Notes: generated from the letters alone by a model not told the origin. A DNA stretch of 64,000 nt from Clostridium folliculivorans (GCF_024341905.1 NZ_BQXY01000004.1:339729-403728), one strand, 5' to 3'. Counted from the stretch's first letter, positions 47,550 through 57,200 are shown. Translations and numbers: made by a program.

Positions 47550-49091
47550 ATGAAAAAACAATCTCTTATAAAAGGAAGTATAATATTAGGTGTTGCAGGA
47601 ATATTCACAAGATTTTTAGGAATATTTTTTCGTTGGCCTTTAATAATGCTTATAGGCGATGAGGGTATAGGATATTATCAAATGACTTATCCTTTGTATA
47701 TGTTTTATGTTGCTATAGCAGCGGGAATTCCTGTTGCAGTTTCCAAGATGGTTTCGGAAAGTAATGCTGTTGGAGATTTGGATACATCATTTCAAACTAT
47801 GAAAGAATCATTTATATTAATGATAATTTTAGGGACAGGCATGTCGTTGTTTTTGTTCTTAGGTGCAAGACCCATAATGTCTGCATTAAAGTGGGATTCA
47901 AAGTCTTATTATTCTATTATTGGAGTTGCTTTTGCACCTATATGTATATCTATAATGTCTGCTTTTAGAGGATTTTTTCAAGGGCTCCAAAATATGAATC
48001 CATCTGCAATCTCACAGATAATTGAGCAAATAGGAAGAGTAGTCGTAGGTGTTGGACTAGCTGTTCTATTACTTCCTTATGGAATAGAATATTCAGCAGG
48101 TGGTGCTGCCTTTGGTGCGGCGGCAGGAGGCTTTTTAGGCGGAATATACTTGATAACAAAGTACTTTAAAGTTAAGAGAAGCTTTGGGGTAAGGAAAGTA
48201 AAATCAAATGATAAGCTTCTTACTCAGTTGATTAAAATAGCGATTCCAATATCCCTAGGGGGTGCGGTTGGAACTATAGCTAGTTTAATTGATTCAATAT
48301 TAGTACCAAGGCAGCTTTTGAACGCAGGTTTTGATTATAGACAAGCTACCATTCTTTATGCTCAATTAACAGGTAAAGCTTCAGTAATAGTCAATATACC
48401 CTTAACATTATCTGTTGCTCTAAGTACTTCCTTAATACCTATAATTGCGGAAAATTATATATTGAAGAATATTAGAGAAGTTGCTTCTAAGGTGGATTCT
48501 GCAATAAGAATGTCAATGGTTATAGCTATACCTTGTACGTTAGGACTATATTTCTTAGCAGAGCCTGTAATGATGCTTATATTTCCAGGAAGATATGAGG
48601 GGTATCAGATACTTAAATATCTAGCTATTTCTATTCCGTTTATAATATTAGCACAAACTACAACAGCTATATTACAATCTACTGGATCTTATGCTATGCC
48701 TGTAATAAATCTTCTCATTGGATGCTTTATTAAGGTAGTATTGACATTGTATCTTATACCGATATCGTGGCTAAATATATACGGAGCTGTAGCGGCCTCA
48801 ATATTAGCATATATAGCTGCTTCTATGCTGAATCTGATATATCTCCATTTAAAACTTAAAGTTAGAATAGATTACGGAGCAGCAGTTATGAAACCGTTAG
48901 CTGCAGCTACTATAATGATATTGGTAGTTCTAATAACCTATATCAATATATTTAATAGAACCTCTAGTAATGGAATAGCTTGCTTGATTTCTGTTTTTTT
49001 GGGTATTATTATATATGTGATGCTAATAGTAATTCTTGGTGTCTTTAAATATGATTATATAAAGAGTAAATTTCTAAAAAGACATAGATAA
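47550..49091 (+). CDS. polysaccharide exporter/flippase, SpoVB/YabM family
   Basis: A 513-aa membrane protein with 13-14 helices of the MVF/MATE-like flippase superfamily, beginning KGSIILGVAGIFTRFLGIFFRWPL as in SpoVB-type proteins. Its place between spoVT and mazG matches yabM of Bacillus, a SpoVB paralogue. It probably moves lipid-linked cell wall or spore cortex precursors. The GGAGGT site is within a stable hairpin (47495-47547), so translation may be regulated. Confidence 0.88.
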   Translation: MKKQSLIKGSIILGVAGIFTRFLGIFFRWPLIMLIGDEGIGYYQMTYPLYMFYVAIAAGIPVAVSKMVSESNAVGDLDTSFQTMKESFILMIILGTGMSLFLFLGARPIMSALKWDSKSYYSIIGVAFAPICISIMSAFRGFFQGLQNMNPSAISQIIEQIGRVVVGVGLAVLLLPYGIEYSAGGAAFGAAAGGFLGGIYLITKYFKVKRSFGVRKVKSNDKLLTQLIKIAIPISLGGAVGTIASLIDSILVPRQLLNAGFDYRQATILYAQLTGKASVIVNIPLTLSVALSTSLIPIIAENYILKNIREVASKVDSAIRMSMVIAIPCTLGLYFLAEPVMMLIFPGRYEGYQILKYLAISIPFIILAQTTTAILQSTGSYAMPVINLLIGCFIKVVLTLYLIPISWLNIYGAVAASILAYIAASMLNLIYLHLKLKVRIDYGAAVMKPLAAATIMILVVLITYINIFNRTSSNGIACLISVFLGIIIYVMLIVILGVFKYDYIKSKFLKRHR

Positions 49092-49104
49092 AAGGAGAAA
49101 GAAC

Positions 49105-50559
49105 ATGATCAAGATAATCGGCTTAGGACCTGGATCTGAAGAAGCCTTAACTTTAGGAGCGATAAAAGAACTAAAAGGGTGCGATAATATATTTCTTAGA
49201 ACAGAAAAGCATCCCACCGTTCAGTATTTAGTTGATGAGGGAGTAAAGTTTAATACTTATGATGATGCTTACGAGAAGTCTGATACATTTGACCAAGTGT
49301 ATGAAAGCATAGCTTTGGATTTGGTTCAGCAGCATAAAAAACATAATGATATTATTTATGCTGTTCCTGGGCATCCTTTAGTGGCAGAAAAATCTGTTTT
49401 AAATCTCGTAAACTTGTGTAAAGAGCAAGGGGTGCCATATGAAGTTTTGCCGGCAGTTAGCTTTATTGATGTAATGATGGAAGCTTTAGAAATAGATCCA
49501 GTGGAAGGACTTAAAATTGTTGATGCATTTGATGTTGAAAACCAGGTTCTAGATAAGAGATCTGGTATTATAGTAACTCAGGTGTATAACCAATTTATTG
49601 CATCAGAAGTAAAGTTAAAGCTTCAAGAAGAATTTAATGATGATACAGAAGTATATTTTGTTAGAGCTGCAGGTATAAAAAATCAAGAAAGTATAAGAAA
49701 AATGCCTCTTTATGAAATTGATATGCAAGAAGATATCGATTATTTAACTTCGATCTATGTACCGAAAGATTTGAAAAATAAGAAGGACTTTTATGATTTA
49801 GTAGATATAATAGATACTTTAAGAAGTGAGGGTGGATGTCCTTGGGATAGAGAACAAACACATGAGAGTCTAAAACAAGCTCTTATAGAAGAGTGCTATG
49901 AAGTTTTGGAAGCAATAGATAACCAGGACGATGCTGGGATGATAGAAGAATTAGGAGATGTATTACTCCAAATAGTATTCCATTCTTCTATTGCTAAGGA
50001 AGAAGGGTACTTCAATATTAAGGATGTAGTACAAGGGATTTGTTTGAAAATGATAAATAGACATCCGCATGTTTTTGGCAGTCAATCGTTAAAATCATCT
50101 AGTGAAGTGTTAGAAAGATGGGAAGATATTAAGAAAGAGGAAAAAGGATTTGATAGCATTACCGATGAATTAAAGGCTATAGCAAAATCGTTACCCTCAA
50201 TTATCAGAGCCACAAAGGTACAAAATAAGGCTAAAAAGGTTGGGTTTGATTGGGATAAAGTAGAGGATGCTATGCTTAAGGTAGAAGAAGAATTAAATGA
50301 AATAAAAGAGGTATATAATGGAGAAAATAGGGCAAAGATAGTAGAAGAGGTAGGAGATTTATTGTTTGCCTGTGTTAATGTTGCCAGATTCCTTAATGTA
50401 GAAGGTGAGCTTGCTTTAATTCAAACAACAGAAAAATTTATAAGAAGATTCTCTTATATTGAGCAAGAAGCTTCTAAAAAAGGGCAAAAATTAGAAGATA
50501 TGTCCCTTGAGGAAATGGATAATTTGTGGAATAAAGCAAAAAAAACTGAAAAAAACTAG
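49105..50559 (+). CDS. mazG: MazG-family nucleotide pyrophosphohydrolase fused to SAM-methylase-like domain
   Basis: A 484-aa YabN-type fusion: an N-terminal tetrapyrrole methylase-like domain (about 1-225, IKIIGLGPGSEEALT, AVPGHPLVAEKSV) and a C-terminal tandem MazG domain (about 240-480) with EECYEVLEAID and EELGDVLLQIVFH metal-binding motifs. MazG hydrolyses NTPs; the methylase-like half has no proven substrate here. AAAGGAG precedes the ATG, 13 nt after the flippase gene stop. Confidence 0.93.
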   Translation: MIKIIGLGPGSEEALTLGAIKELKGCDNIFLRTEKHPTVQYLVDEGVKFNTYDDAYEKSDTFDQVYESIALDLVQQHKKHNDIIYAVPGHPLVAEKSVLNLVNLCKEQGVPYEVLPAVSFIDVMMEALEIDPVEGLKIVDAFDVENQVLDKRSGIIVTQVYNQFIASEVKLKLQEEFNDDTEVYFVRAAGIKNQESIRKMPLYEIDMQEDIDYLTSIYVPKDLKNKKDFYDLVDIIDTLRSEGGCPWDREQTHESLKQALIEECYEVLEAIDNQDDAGMIEELGDVLLQIVFHSSIAKEEGYFNIKDVVQGICLKMINRHPHVFGSQSLKSSSEVLERWEDIKKEEKGFDSITDELKAIAKSLPSIIRATKVQNKAKKVGFDWDKVEDAMLKVEEELNEIKEVYNGENRAKIVEEVGDLLFACVNVARFLNVEGELALIQTTEKFIRRFSYIEQEASKKGQKLEDMSLEEMDNLWNKAKKTEKN

Positions 50560-50765
50560 GGGCAAAGAAGGAAATTTCCCTTTTATGAAGAATATATAGC
50601 ATGAGTGAGCAATCATTACCATATTATATTTGTACTGTTAAATAAGTAATTTACTATAGACTATATAAAAAAGTGGTTATATAATATGTTAATGTAGATT
50701 ATAATACATAATTATAATCAGGGTACCATAAAACATATCATAAGAGTTTTAAGGAGGATGTAAAA

Positions 50766-51041
50766 GTGAATAAAGCAGAATTAATCTCAAGCATGGCTGA
50801 GAAGAGTAAGTTAACTAAGAAAGATGCAGAAGTTGCATTAAAATCTTTCATTGACAGTGTTCAAGAAGCTTTAGAAAATGGAGAAAAGGTTCAATTAGTT
50901 GGATTTGGAACTTTCGAAACTAGAGAAAGAGCAGCTAGAGAAGGAAGAAACCCAAGAACTAAGGAAACTATCCAAATACCTGCTTCAAAGGTTCCAGTAT
51001 TTAAAGCTGGTAAAGAATTCAAAGAAAAAGTTAACAAGTAA
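50766..51041 (+). CDS. hup: DNA-binding protein HU
   Basis: A 91-aa HU protein bending and compacting DNA as a dimer: MNKAELISSMAEKSKLTKKD, VQLVGFGTFETRERAAREGRNP arm region, and FKAGKEFKEKV end. GTG start with AAGGAGGA at about 50751. The region before it contains AT-rich promoter-like DNA, as expected for a strongly expressed gene. Confidence 0.97.
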   Translation: MNKAELISSMAEKSKLTKKDAEVALKSFIDSVQEALENGEKVQLVGFGTFETRERAAREGRNPRTKETIQIPASKVPVFKAGKEFKEKVNK

Positions 51042-51059
51042 TAGATATATATTTTTAGG

Positions 51060-51078
51060 ACCCGAGGAATCTCGGGTT
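51060..51078 (+). terminator. hairpin between hup and yabO
   Basis: ACCCGAG (51060-51066) pairs with CTCGGGT (51071-51077). The following T-run is weak, so this may attenuate rather than stop transcription into the S4 gene. Confidence 0.55.
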
Positions 51079-51102
51079 CTTAAAGTTATAAGGAGATATA
51101 TT

Positions 51103-51369
51103 ATGAGATTAGACAAATATCTTAAGGTATCTAGAATAATCAAGAGAAGAACCGTAGCTAAAGAAGTGTGCGAAGGTGGAAGAGTATCTATTAATGGCAA
51201 AGTTGCAAAACCTTCTACAGAGGTAAAAGAAGAGGATGTAATTGAAATAGTATTTGCTAACAAAAAACTGAAAGCTAAGATAACTAATATTGCAGAACAT
51301 GTAAAGAAAGAAAATGCAAAGCAGATGTATGAAATATTAGAAGGTGAAGAAGATCAAGACGAAATGTAA
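51103..51369 (+). CDS. rqcP: S4-domain RNA-binding protein YabO (RqcP)
   Basis: An 88-aa S4 domain protein (MRLDKYLKVSRIIKRRTVAKE, EVCEGGRVSINGKVAK) homologous to HslR/YabO, called RqcP for its role in tRNA positioning during ribosome-associated quality control. The ATG at 51103 with AAGGAG 7 nt upstream is clearly the start; a longer frame reaching back into hup is not real. A terminator follows. Confidence 0.95.
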   Translation: MRLDKYLKVSRIIKRRTVAKEVCEGGRVSINGKVAKPSTEVKEEDVIEIVFANKKLKAKITNIAEHVKKENAKQMYEILEGEEDQDEM

Positions 51370-51402
51370 GGTTTCTTTGACGAAGAGTCAAGGAGACCTT
51401 TT
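51368..51402 (+). terminator. terminator after rqcP
   Basis: AAGGTTTCTTTGAC (51368-51381) with GTCAAGGAGACCTT (51387-51400), two G-U pairs, then a T-rich stretch. Confidence 0.75.
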
Positions 51403-51645
51403 GTCATTTTTTGTGTTGTTTCGTAAAGGTGATAAAGTGATTCTAATTAGCTTAGTGTAATAGTTTGAATATTAATTTGAATAGATTGAAATTTTGCAAA
51501 AAGCTCATATAAGTACCAATAATATAAACTATATAAAAATAATAAGATTACTTAGGATGATGTATTTAAATAAAAATATCTCTATTTTGAATATATCAAA
51601 ATTTATAGTCATATATTTTATTATAAAAACATATAGGAGGATATT

Positions 51646-51936
51646 ATGGAGAATAAGAAGGAGCTTAAAGTTGAGGAAAGAAAAAGCAACTTAGCACTGG
51701 AAAATAGAAAGAAGATAGTTTTAACAGGAGTAGTTGAAGTTCTAAGTTTTGATGAAGAAAAAATATTATTAAATACATGTCTAGGCATGCTTACAGTAAA
51801 AGGTGAAGGGCTTAAGATGAATAAGCTAGATGTACAGAATGGTGATGTAGTTATAATAGGGAAAATATCAGCTATGATATATACGGGTGAAGTGAAAAAA
51901 GAAAAGGAAAATATCTTTAAGAAGATATTTAAATAG
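51646..51936 (+). CDS. yabP: sporulation protein YabP
   Basis: A 96-aa YabP, conserved spore-formation protein (VLTGVVEVLSFDEEKILLNT, GLKMNKLDVQNGDVVIIGKI). Mutants of its Bacillus homologue are defective in spore cortex. AGGAGG precedes the ATG. yabQ starts 9 nt after its stop, so they form an operon. Confidence 0.93.
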   Translation: MENKKELKVEERKSNLALENRKKIVLTGVVEVLSFDEEKILLNTCLGMLTVKGEGLKMNKLDVQNGDVVIIGKISAMIYTGEVKKEKENIFKKIFK

Positions 51937-51944
51937 GTGATATC

Positions 51945-52334
51945 ATGCTACTTCCATTAAAAATTCAATTTGAGATTGTAATATTTAGCCTTGTTGCAGG
52001 GATGTTAACTGGTGTGCTTTTTGACATTTATAGAGCAATAAGAGGCATTGGTACACCTAAGTTTATAGTTTTTATAGAGGATTTTTTATTCTGGATATTG
52101 ACTGCAATAATAATATTCACATTCCTTCTTTATGTTAATTATGCTTTCTTAGGGATGTATGTATATCTATTTATAATAATAGGAGCGTTTATTTATATTA
52201 AGCTATTTAGTAAGAAAGTGCTGAAAACTGAAAAAAAGGCTGAGAGAGTTGCAGGAAAGGGTATGAGAATATTTTTTAAGAACTTATCGTATATATTTAA
52301 ACTTATATTCTTCAGAAATAGGATTAATAAGTAG
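51945..52334 (+). CDS. yabQ: spore cortex biosynthesis protein YabQ
   Basis: A 129-aa membrane protein with about three or four helices, beginning LPLKIQFEIVIFSLVAGMLTG and containing GVLFDIYRAIRG, typical of YabQ. It acts in cortex formation at the outer forespore membrane. Coupled to yabP. Confidence 0.92.
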   Translation: MLLPLKIQFEIVIFSLVAGMLTGVLFDIYRAIRGIGTPKFIVFIEDFLFWILTAIIIFTFLLYVNYAFLGMYVYLFIIIGAFIYIKLFSKKVLKTEKKAERVAGKGMRIFFKNLSYIFKLIFFRNRINK

Positions 52335-52424
52335 TAAGATAAAAAAATAACTTGAATAAAAAATGAATAGTTATTAAAATAGGAGTATAAATGAATTTTT
52401 TTGGAAATCGAAGGAGCTTTAGTC

Positions 52425-52712
52425 ATGAGAAAGAAACTTACTCTTAAAAATATAGCTATACTCCTAATTGTATCAATATTTGTATTTAGTTTTATAAGAC
52501 AAGAGATTACTATGCGCAAAATTAGTGCACAGGTAAGTGAAAGGCAGCTAGAACTTAATAAAGTGAAAGCAGTTAATGATAGATTAAAAGATGAAGTTAA
52601 CATGTCAAAAACTGATGCCTATAGCGAGAAGATGGCTAGAGAGAAATTAGGTATGATTAAACCAGGTGAAAAGAAAGTTTTAACAAGCAATGATTCAAGT
52701 TCTACAAAATAG
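52425..52712 (+). CDS. divIC: septum formation initiator DivIC/FtsB family
   Basis: A 95-aa bitopic protein. The ATG at 52425 has AAGGAG 8 nt upstream; an earlier frame start has none. One membrane helix (about 8-26), then a coiled coil (KISAQVSERQLELNKVKAVN) and the EKMAREKLGMIKPGE motif. DivIC joins FtsL and DivIB in the divisome. Confidence 0.92.
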   Translation: MRKKLTLKNIAILLIVSIFVFSFIRQEITMRKISAQVSERQLELNKVKAVNDRLKDEVNMSKTDAYSEKMAREKLGMIKPGEKKVLTSNDSSSTK

Positions 52713-52774
52713 GTTATTATAAAAATAACATAGATTTAATTATTCTAATTATTTTAAGGAGGAACATTTTTAAC

Positions 52775-53179
52775 ATGACCTTAATGGCAGGAAACATTTT
52801 AGAAGGCACAGTGGTTAACATCACAAACTTTGGAGCGTTTGTAGAAGTGGAAGGTAAAACTGGACTTGTACACATTTCAGAGGTAGCAGATTCATTTGTA
52901 AAAGATATAAGACAGCACCTAAAAGAGCAAGATAAGGTGAAGGTAAAAGTTATATCAGTAGATGACAATGGAAAGATAAGCCTTTCAATAAAGCAAGCTA
53001 ATGTTCAAAAGAAATCAGTTAAGCCTGCAGAGATTGACTGGAACTCAGAAAAGAAGAAGGCTTCTTCAAATAGTTTTGAAGATATAATGTCAAAGTTCCT
53101 TAAAGATAGCGAAGAAAAACTTGCTGATGTAAAAAAACATCAAGAGTTCAAATCAAAGGGAAGAAAAAACTTAGGTTAA
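52775..53179 (+). CDS. yabR: S1 RNA-binding domain protein (YabR-like)
   Basis: A 134-aa protein with one S1 domain at about 3-75 (GNILEGTVVNITNFGAFVEV, KTGLVHISEVADSFV, KVKVKVISVDDNGKISLSIK) and a charged tail. It binds RNA, probably at the ribosome. AGGAGGA lies upstream of the ATG. A terminator follows. Confidence 0.93.
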   Translation: MTLMAGNILEGTVVNITNFGAFVEVEGKTGLVHISEVADSFVKDIRQHLKEQDKVKVKVISVDDNGKISLSIKQANVQKKSVKPAEIDWNSEKKKASSNSFEDIMSKFLKDSEEKLADVKKHQEFKSKGRKNLG

Positions 53180-53198
53180 TATAAAGCATTTAGATAGA

Positions 53199-53228
53199 AA
53201 AAGCCGGATGGAAACATCTGGCTTTTAT
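53199..53228 (+). terminator. yabR terminator
   Basis: AAAAGCCGGATG (53199-53210) with CATCTGGCTTTT (53215-53226), GAAA tetraloop, one G-U. Confidence 0.85.
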
Positions 53229-53322
53229 CATCGATAAATAAGCTCTGAACAATGAGATTATAGCTTGTTTTTTGTAAAATAGATCAACTGTTAAAACATA
53301 TATATAAAAAAATAAAAAAGTG

Positions 53323-53351
53323 TTGACAGTAAACATATCATACTTTATAAT
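53323..53351 (+). promoter_or_regulatory. consensus promoter of the tRNA array
   Basis: TTGACA (53323-53328), exactly 17 nt, TATAAT (53346-53351): both hexamers perfect, as expected for a strong stable-RNA promoter. Confidence 0.9.
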
Positions 53352-53387
53352 AAAACTTGTCGCTGAGAGGCGGACAGAAAAATTCTT

Positions 53388-53476
53388 GCTGGAGTGGCGG
53401 AACTGGCAGACGCACAGGACTTAAAATCCTGCGATGCTAAAACATCGTACCGGTTCGATTCCGGTCTTCAGCACCA
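53388..53476 (+). tRNA. tRNA-Leu (UAA), copy 1
   Basis: 89 nt including encoded CCA. Acceptor GCTGGAG/CTTCAGC, anticodon loop CTTAAAA gives UAA, long variable arm GCGATGCTAAAACATCG as in class II tRNA. Confidence 0.97.
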
Positions 53477-53482
53477 TAATAT

Positions 53483-53558
<76 letters not shown>

Positions 53559-53564
53559 TAACAT

Positions 53565-53641
53565 GGCGGAATAGCTCAGCTGGCTAGAGCATTCGGTTCA
53601 TACCCGAAGGGTCGTAGGTTCAAGTCCTATTTCCGCTACCA
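53565..53641 (+). tRNA. elongator tRNA-Met (CAU), copy 1
   Basis: 77 nt with CCA. Fully paired acceptor GGCGGAA/TTCCGC and anticodon loop TTCATAC. The body resembles Firmicute elongator Met rather than the CAU tRNA-Ile modified by TilS. Confidence 0.88.
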
Positions 53642-53663
53642 TTTCAAATTTTAAATAATACTC

Positions 53664-53752
53664 GCTGGAGTGGCGGAACTGGCAGACGCACAGGACTTAA
53701 AATCCTGCGGTGCTAAAACACCGTACCGGTTCGATTCCGGTCTTCAGCACCA
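53664..53752 (+). tRNA. tRNA-Leu (UAA), copy 2
   Basis: Identical to copy 1 except the variable arm, GCGGTGCTAAAACACCG, where an A-T pair has become G-C by a paired change. Confidence 0.97.
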
Positions 53753-53758
53753 TAATAT

Positions 53759-53834
<76 letters not shown>

Positions 53835-53840
53835 TAACAT

Positions 53841-53917
53841 GGCGGAATAGCTCAGCTGGCTAGAGCATTCGGTTCATACCCGAAGGGTCGTAGGTTCAAG
53901 TCCTATTTCCGCTACCA
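53841..53917 (+). tRNA. elongator tRNA-Met (CAU), copy 2
   Basis: Same sequence as copy 1. Confidence 0.88.
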
Positions 53918-53937
53918 TTTCAAATTAAATACATCTT

Positions 53938-54026
53938 GCTGGAGTGGCGGAACTGGCAGACGCACAGGACTTAAAATCCTGCGATGCTAAAACATCGTAC
54001 CGGTTCGATTCCGGTCTTCAGCACCA
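53938..54026 (+). tRNA. tRNA-Leu (UAA), copy 3
   Basis: Matches copy 1 including the A-T form of the variable arm; last gene of the array. Confidence 0.97.
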
Positions 54027-54028
54027 AG

Positions 54029-54057
54029 AGAACTCATATATTATGAGTTCTTTTTTG
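54029..54057 (+). terminator. tRNA array terminator
   Basis: AGAACTCATA (54029-54038) with TATGAGTTCT (54042-54051), 3-nt loop, then a T-run. Confidence 0.9.
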
Positions 54058-54504
54058 TTATATAAGAAATTATTAAATTTTTAAGTTAACTATACCTGGA
54101 TATTTTAATGTCTTTAGAAATTCTTTATTGTGATAATTAAAAGTAAATAATTATGTAACCTTAAAGTGATTTTAGATATTATATTTAATTTTGCTTTTTT
54201 TGACATAAAATATAAGTACATGGTTATATGCATAAAAAATATCCTTATAAATTCCCAAAGATTATTGTACAACGACAAATAAGGAGGTTTTTCTAGGAAA
54301 ATGTGTATTTACCATACTATATAGTGAATTATAATAGAAAGGTGCTTTTACAATAAGTTAAGTGAAAATCAATATAAATAATATAAAGAAATACAGTGAT
54401 AAATGTCCGAATAAAAATATTTTCAACAAACATTAAGTGACATATATTTCCAAACTCCTTTGCTATAATAGAAATACGCTTTAGAAAAATAGGAGGGTTT
54501 ACCA
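54058..54504. other. intergenic region upstream of spoIIE
   Basis: No gene seen. It holds the spoIIE promoter; a TTGCTATAATAG block near 54458 could be the -10 region. A weak Spo0A-box-like ATTTGTCGTT lies on the minus strand at 54280-54271. An AAGGAGG at about 54282 starts only a seven-codon ORF. Confidence 0.4.
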
Positions 54505-56901
54505 ATGCAATATGGAGTAGATGTCACTACATATAAAAGAATAAGTGATAGAAAAAAAGATAAGAAAGAACTTAAGATTATAGGATCTCCTTATAGATTA
54601 CTATTTAATTTCATAGGAGCTTTTTTGATAAGTAGAGTAACTATAAATGCAAATGGGGCGGGTATAGACGGGTTATCACCCTTCGGGATAGCTTTTATAC
54701 TGTCGTTTTTAAATAAGGAAAGTAAGAAGGAAGGAATAATCGCGGCAGTTGGAGTTCTATTAGGATACGCTACTCTTCTAGGTAGTGCGTCTAATGTTGG
54801 TATTTATATTTTGTCGGCAGCTATAATATCTATATTTACGTACCTCCCTTTTAAGTTGAAGGAGAAGGTTAGCTTAATAATGAGTTTTTCCATACTTATG
54901 TTGTCGATGATTTTTTATAGAGCGTTTAGTTCCAATATAAGTCTATGGATTAATATAGTAACGTCGTTAGTGCAATGCGTTGTAGTTTATCCAATATATT
55001 ATATTATAAAGTATGCACTAACATGCCTAGATGATATAAAAACAAATCACTTTTTTACAAGTGAAGAGCTTATAGCTATGGCATTATTATTTTGTCTTAT
55101 AATTTCTGGTATAGGCAGTATAGCGCTTTTTGGTATTAGTATAAGGAATGTAGTTGCATTATTTTTTGTAATAATAATAGCTTTTTCTTTAGGAAGTTCA
55201 GTGGGGGCAGCGGCAGGTGTCGCGATGGGGATAATAGTAGGACTTTCTACTAATAATATGATGCTTTATATAAGTGTATATAGTATATGCGGATTGATGG
55301 TTGGTATATTTAAAGATACAGGCAAGTGGTTTACGATGTTAGCGTATATTGTAGTATACTTTGTGCTATCAATGTATTCAAAGAAATTCGATGATTTTAA
55401 GGTTATAGAGGCTTTAATCGTGGCAGTGTTATTTTGTGCAATTCCACTTAAGTTTTATAATAAACTATCGCTTGAACTAGATAATGAAAGAAAGCAGGAT
55501 ACTTTAGGAGATTTACATTTTTGCAAGATTAAAGAGGAATTTACTAATAGACTTGTTGATTTTACAGATATTTTATCTACTATATCTATTACGCTAAGCA
55601 ATTTAGTTGATAATGATAGGTTGCTATTAAAAAATAAAAGTAGTGCTCTTATAGAAAACTTAGCTGACAGAGTGTGTAGTGGTTGTGATATGAGATATAC
55701 TTGTTGGAAAAGAGAGTTGCACACTACTTACAATTCATTTTCTGAATTGATAAGAAGTAATCAGGAGGGGAAATCGACTTTTCCGTTAGAATTGGATAAG
55801 AAATGTATTAAAAAATATGCTCTAGTAAAAAATACAGAAGAGATAGTTGGTAATTATATTCAAGATGAAATGCTTAAAAGAAGACTTGGAGAGGGAAGAA
55901 AACTTTTAGCAGGTCATATAAATAATATGGCGGTTACGATTGGAGAATTAATAGATGATTTTAGCAAAGATATAGTTATATGCAATGATGTTGAAAGAAC
56001 TATAAAGAGAGCGTTGAATAAAGAGAGTATAAAGTATGATGACATTTTATGTTATAACGATAAAAATGGCAGGTTAAATATAAAAGTAATTATGGATAGT
56101 TGTGGTGGTGGACAAGTATGCATAAAAGATGTCTTGCCAGTAATAAATAAGTCTATCGGTAAGACTATGAGTATAGGTGGAGATGGATGCTCTATAGACC
56201 CAAATACTAATAAGTGTTCTGTGTATATTGAGGAAACACCTAAATATCATGTGTCATCATATGCAGCAATAGCGTGTAAAGATGGAGAAAAGTATACTGG
56301 TGATAGCTATAGCTATGGGAAAACTCAGGATGGTAACTATATGGTTCTAGTTAGCGACGGTATGGGATCAGGACCTGAAGCTGGTGCAGAGAGCAAAGCT
56401 GCTGTGGAGCTCATAGAAAAGTTTACACAAGTTGGATTCTCGGAATTAACGGCTATAAATACTGTTAATTCTATAATGTCTATGAAGTTTAGTGAAGATG
56501 AAAAATTCGCAACTTTAGATCTTCAAAATATTGATTTATATACAGGAAACGCCAAGTTTATGAAAGTTGGAGCTGTAGAGAGTTTTATCAAGAAGGGCGA
56601 AAAGGTTGAATTAGTGAAGTCAAAAACATTACCTTTTGGCATATTGGATACAACAGATGTTGATATCGTAGAGAAAAAAGTATCTAATGGAGATTTAATA
56701 GTTACAATAAGTGATGGAATATTATACGGTAAAGATGGTGATGGAAGCTGTCAATGGCTTACTGAATTTTTACGTACAACTAATAATAAAAATCCTAAAG
56801 AGCTTTCTTTAGAGATATTAGACAAAGCTAAGGAAATAAGTGGGGCTAAGATAAAAGATGATATGACGGTAGTGGTATCCAAGGTGTTTGCTATATACTA
56901 G
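54505..56901 (+). CDS. spoIIE: stage II sporulation protein E, serine phosphatase
   Basis: SpoIIE dephosphorylates SpoIIAA, activating sigma-F in the forespore, and interacts with FtsZ. At 798 aa it has a multi-helix membrane domain (about 28-325), a central region with the CSGCDMRYTCW cysteine cluster (about 390-402), and a C-terminal PP2C phosphatase domain (about 590-795) with SYSYGKTQDGNYMVLVSDGM and GSGPEAGAES metal-binding segments. AGGAGGG precedes the ATG. The position between the tRNAs and tilS matches Bacillus. Confidence 0.96.
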   Translation: MQYGVDVTTYKRISDRKKDKKELKIIGSPYRLLFNFIGAFLISRVTINANGAGIDGLSPFGIAFILSFLNKESKKEGIIAAVGVLLGYATLLGSASNVGIYILSAAIISIFTYLPFKLKEKVSLIMSFSILMLSMIFYRAFSSNISLWINIVTSLVQCVVVYPIYYIIKYALTCLDDIKTNHFFTSEELIAMALLFCLIISGIGSIALFGISIRNVVALFFVIIIAFSLGSSVGAAAGVAMGIIVGLSTNNMMLYISVYSICGLMVGIFKDTGKWFTMLAYIVVYFVLSMYSKKFDDFKVIEALIVAVLFCAIPLKFYNKLSLELDNERKQDTLGDLHFCKIKEEFTNRLVDFTDILSTISITLSNLVDNDRLLLKNKSSALIENLADRVCSGCDMRYTCWKRELHTTYNSFSELIRSNQEGKSTFPLELDKKCIKKYALVKNTEEIVGNYIQDEMLKRRLGEGRKLLAGHINNMAVTIGELIDDFSKDIVICNDVERTIKRALNKESIKYDDILCYNDKNGRLNIKVIMDSCGGGQVCIKDVLPVINKSIGKTMSIGGDGCSIDPNTNKCSVYIEETPKYHVSSYAAIACKDGEKYTGDSYSYGKTQDGNYMVLVSDGMGSGPEAGAESKAAVELIEKFTQVGFSELTAINTVNSIMSMKFSEDEKFATLDLQNIDLYTGNAKFMKVGAVESFIKKGEKVELVKSKTLPFGILDTTDVDIVEKKVSNGDLIVTISDGILYGKDGDGSCQWLTEFLRTTNNKNPKELSLEILDKAKEISGAKIKDDMTVVVSKVFAIY

Positions 56902-56998
56902 TGAATAAGTGTTTTTGTAACTTACAAAAGTTATAAAATGAAACCTTTATGGATAAAATGAAAAATTGATATTATAATTGAATAAAATACATTTTAAC

Positions 56999-57035
56999 TA
57001 TGAAACTAATGTTAGCTTAGTTTCATAGTCGTTTT
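56999..57035 (+). terminator. spoIIE terminator
   Basis: CTATGAAACTA (56999-57009) with TAGTTTCATAG (57018-57028), perfect, then a T-run after two bases. Confidence 0.85.
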
Positions 57036-57200
57036 TATGTATAAAGGGTAAGAGGAGTGGCGTGATTTTAAATAAAATTATTAATCAATTGATAATATAC
57101 GATTTATTTAAGTTTTAGTGAATTTGTAATAATTTATATTAATAAGAGTTTAATGATATGTTATAATAAGTTATTAAACTTGATTAGGAAGTGTTCTAGC

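Noticed and set aside
50899..51102. Extended N-terminus of the S4-domain protein reaching into hup
   Set aside because: It overlaps hup in another frame; the ATG at 51103 has a clear ribosome site and gives the family's length.
51494..51694. 66-codon ORF upstream of yabP
   Set aside because: No good ribosome site and it overlaps the start of yabP, which is strongly supported.
53565..53641. CAU tRNA as the TilS-modified tRNA-Ile2
   Set aside because: The body resembles Firmicute elongator tRNA-Met; the nearby tilS is part of the conserved operon and is not evidence for Ile2.
54271..54280. Spo0A box upstream of spoIIE
   Set aside because: ATTTGTCGTT (minus strand) matches only the core of the 0A box and is over 200 nt from the gene start; too weak to claim.
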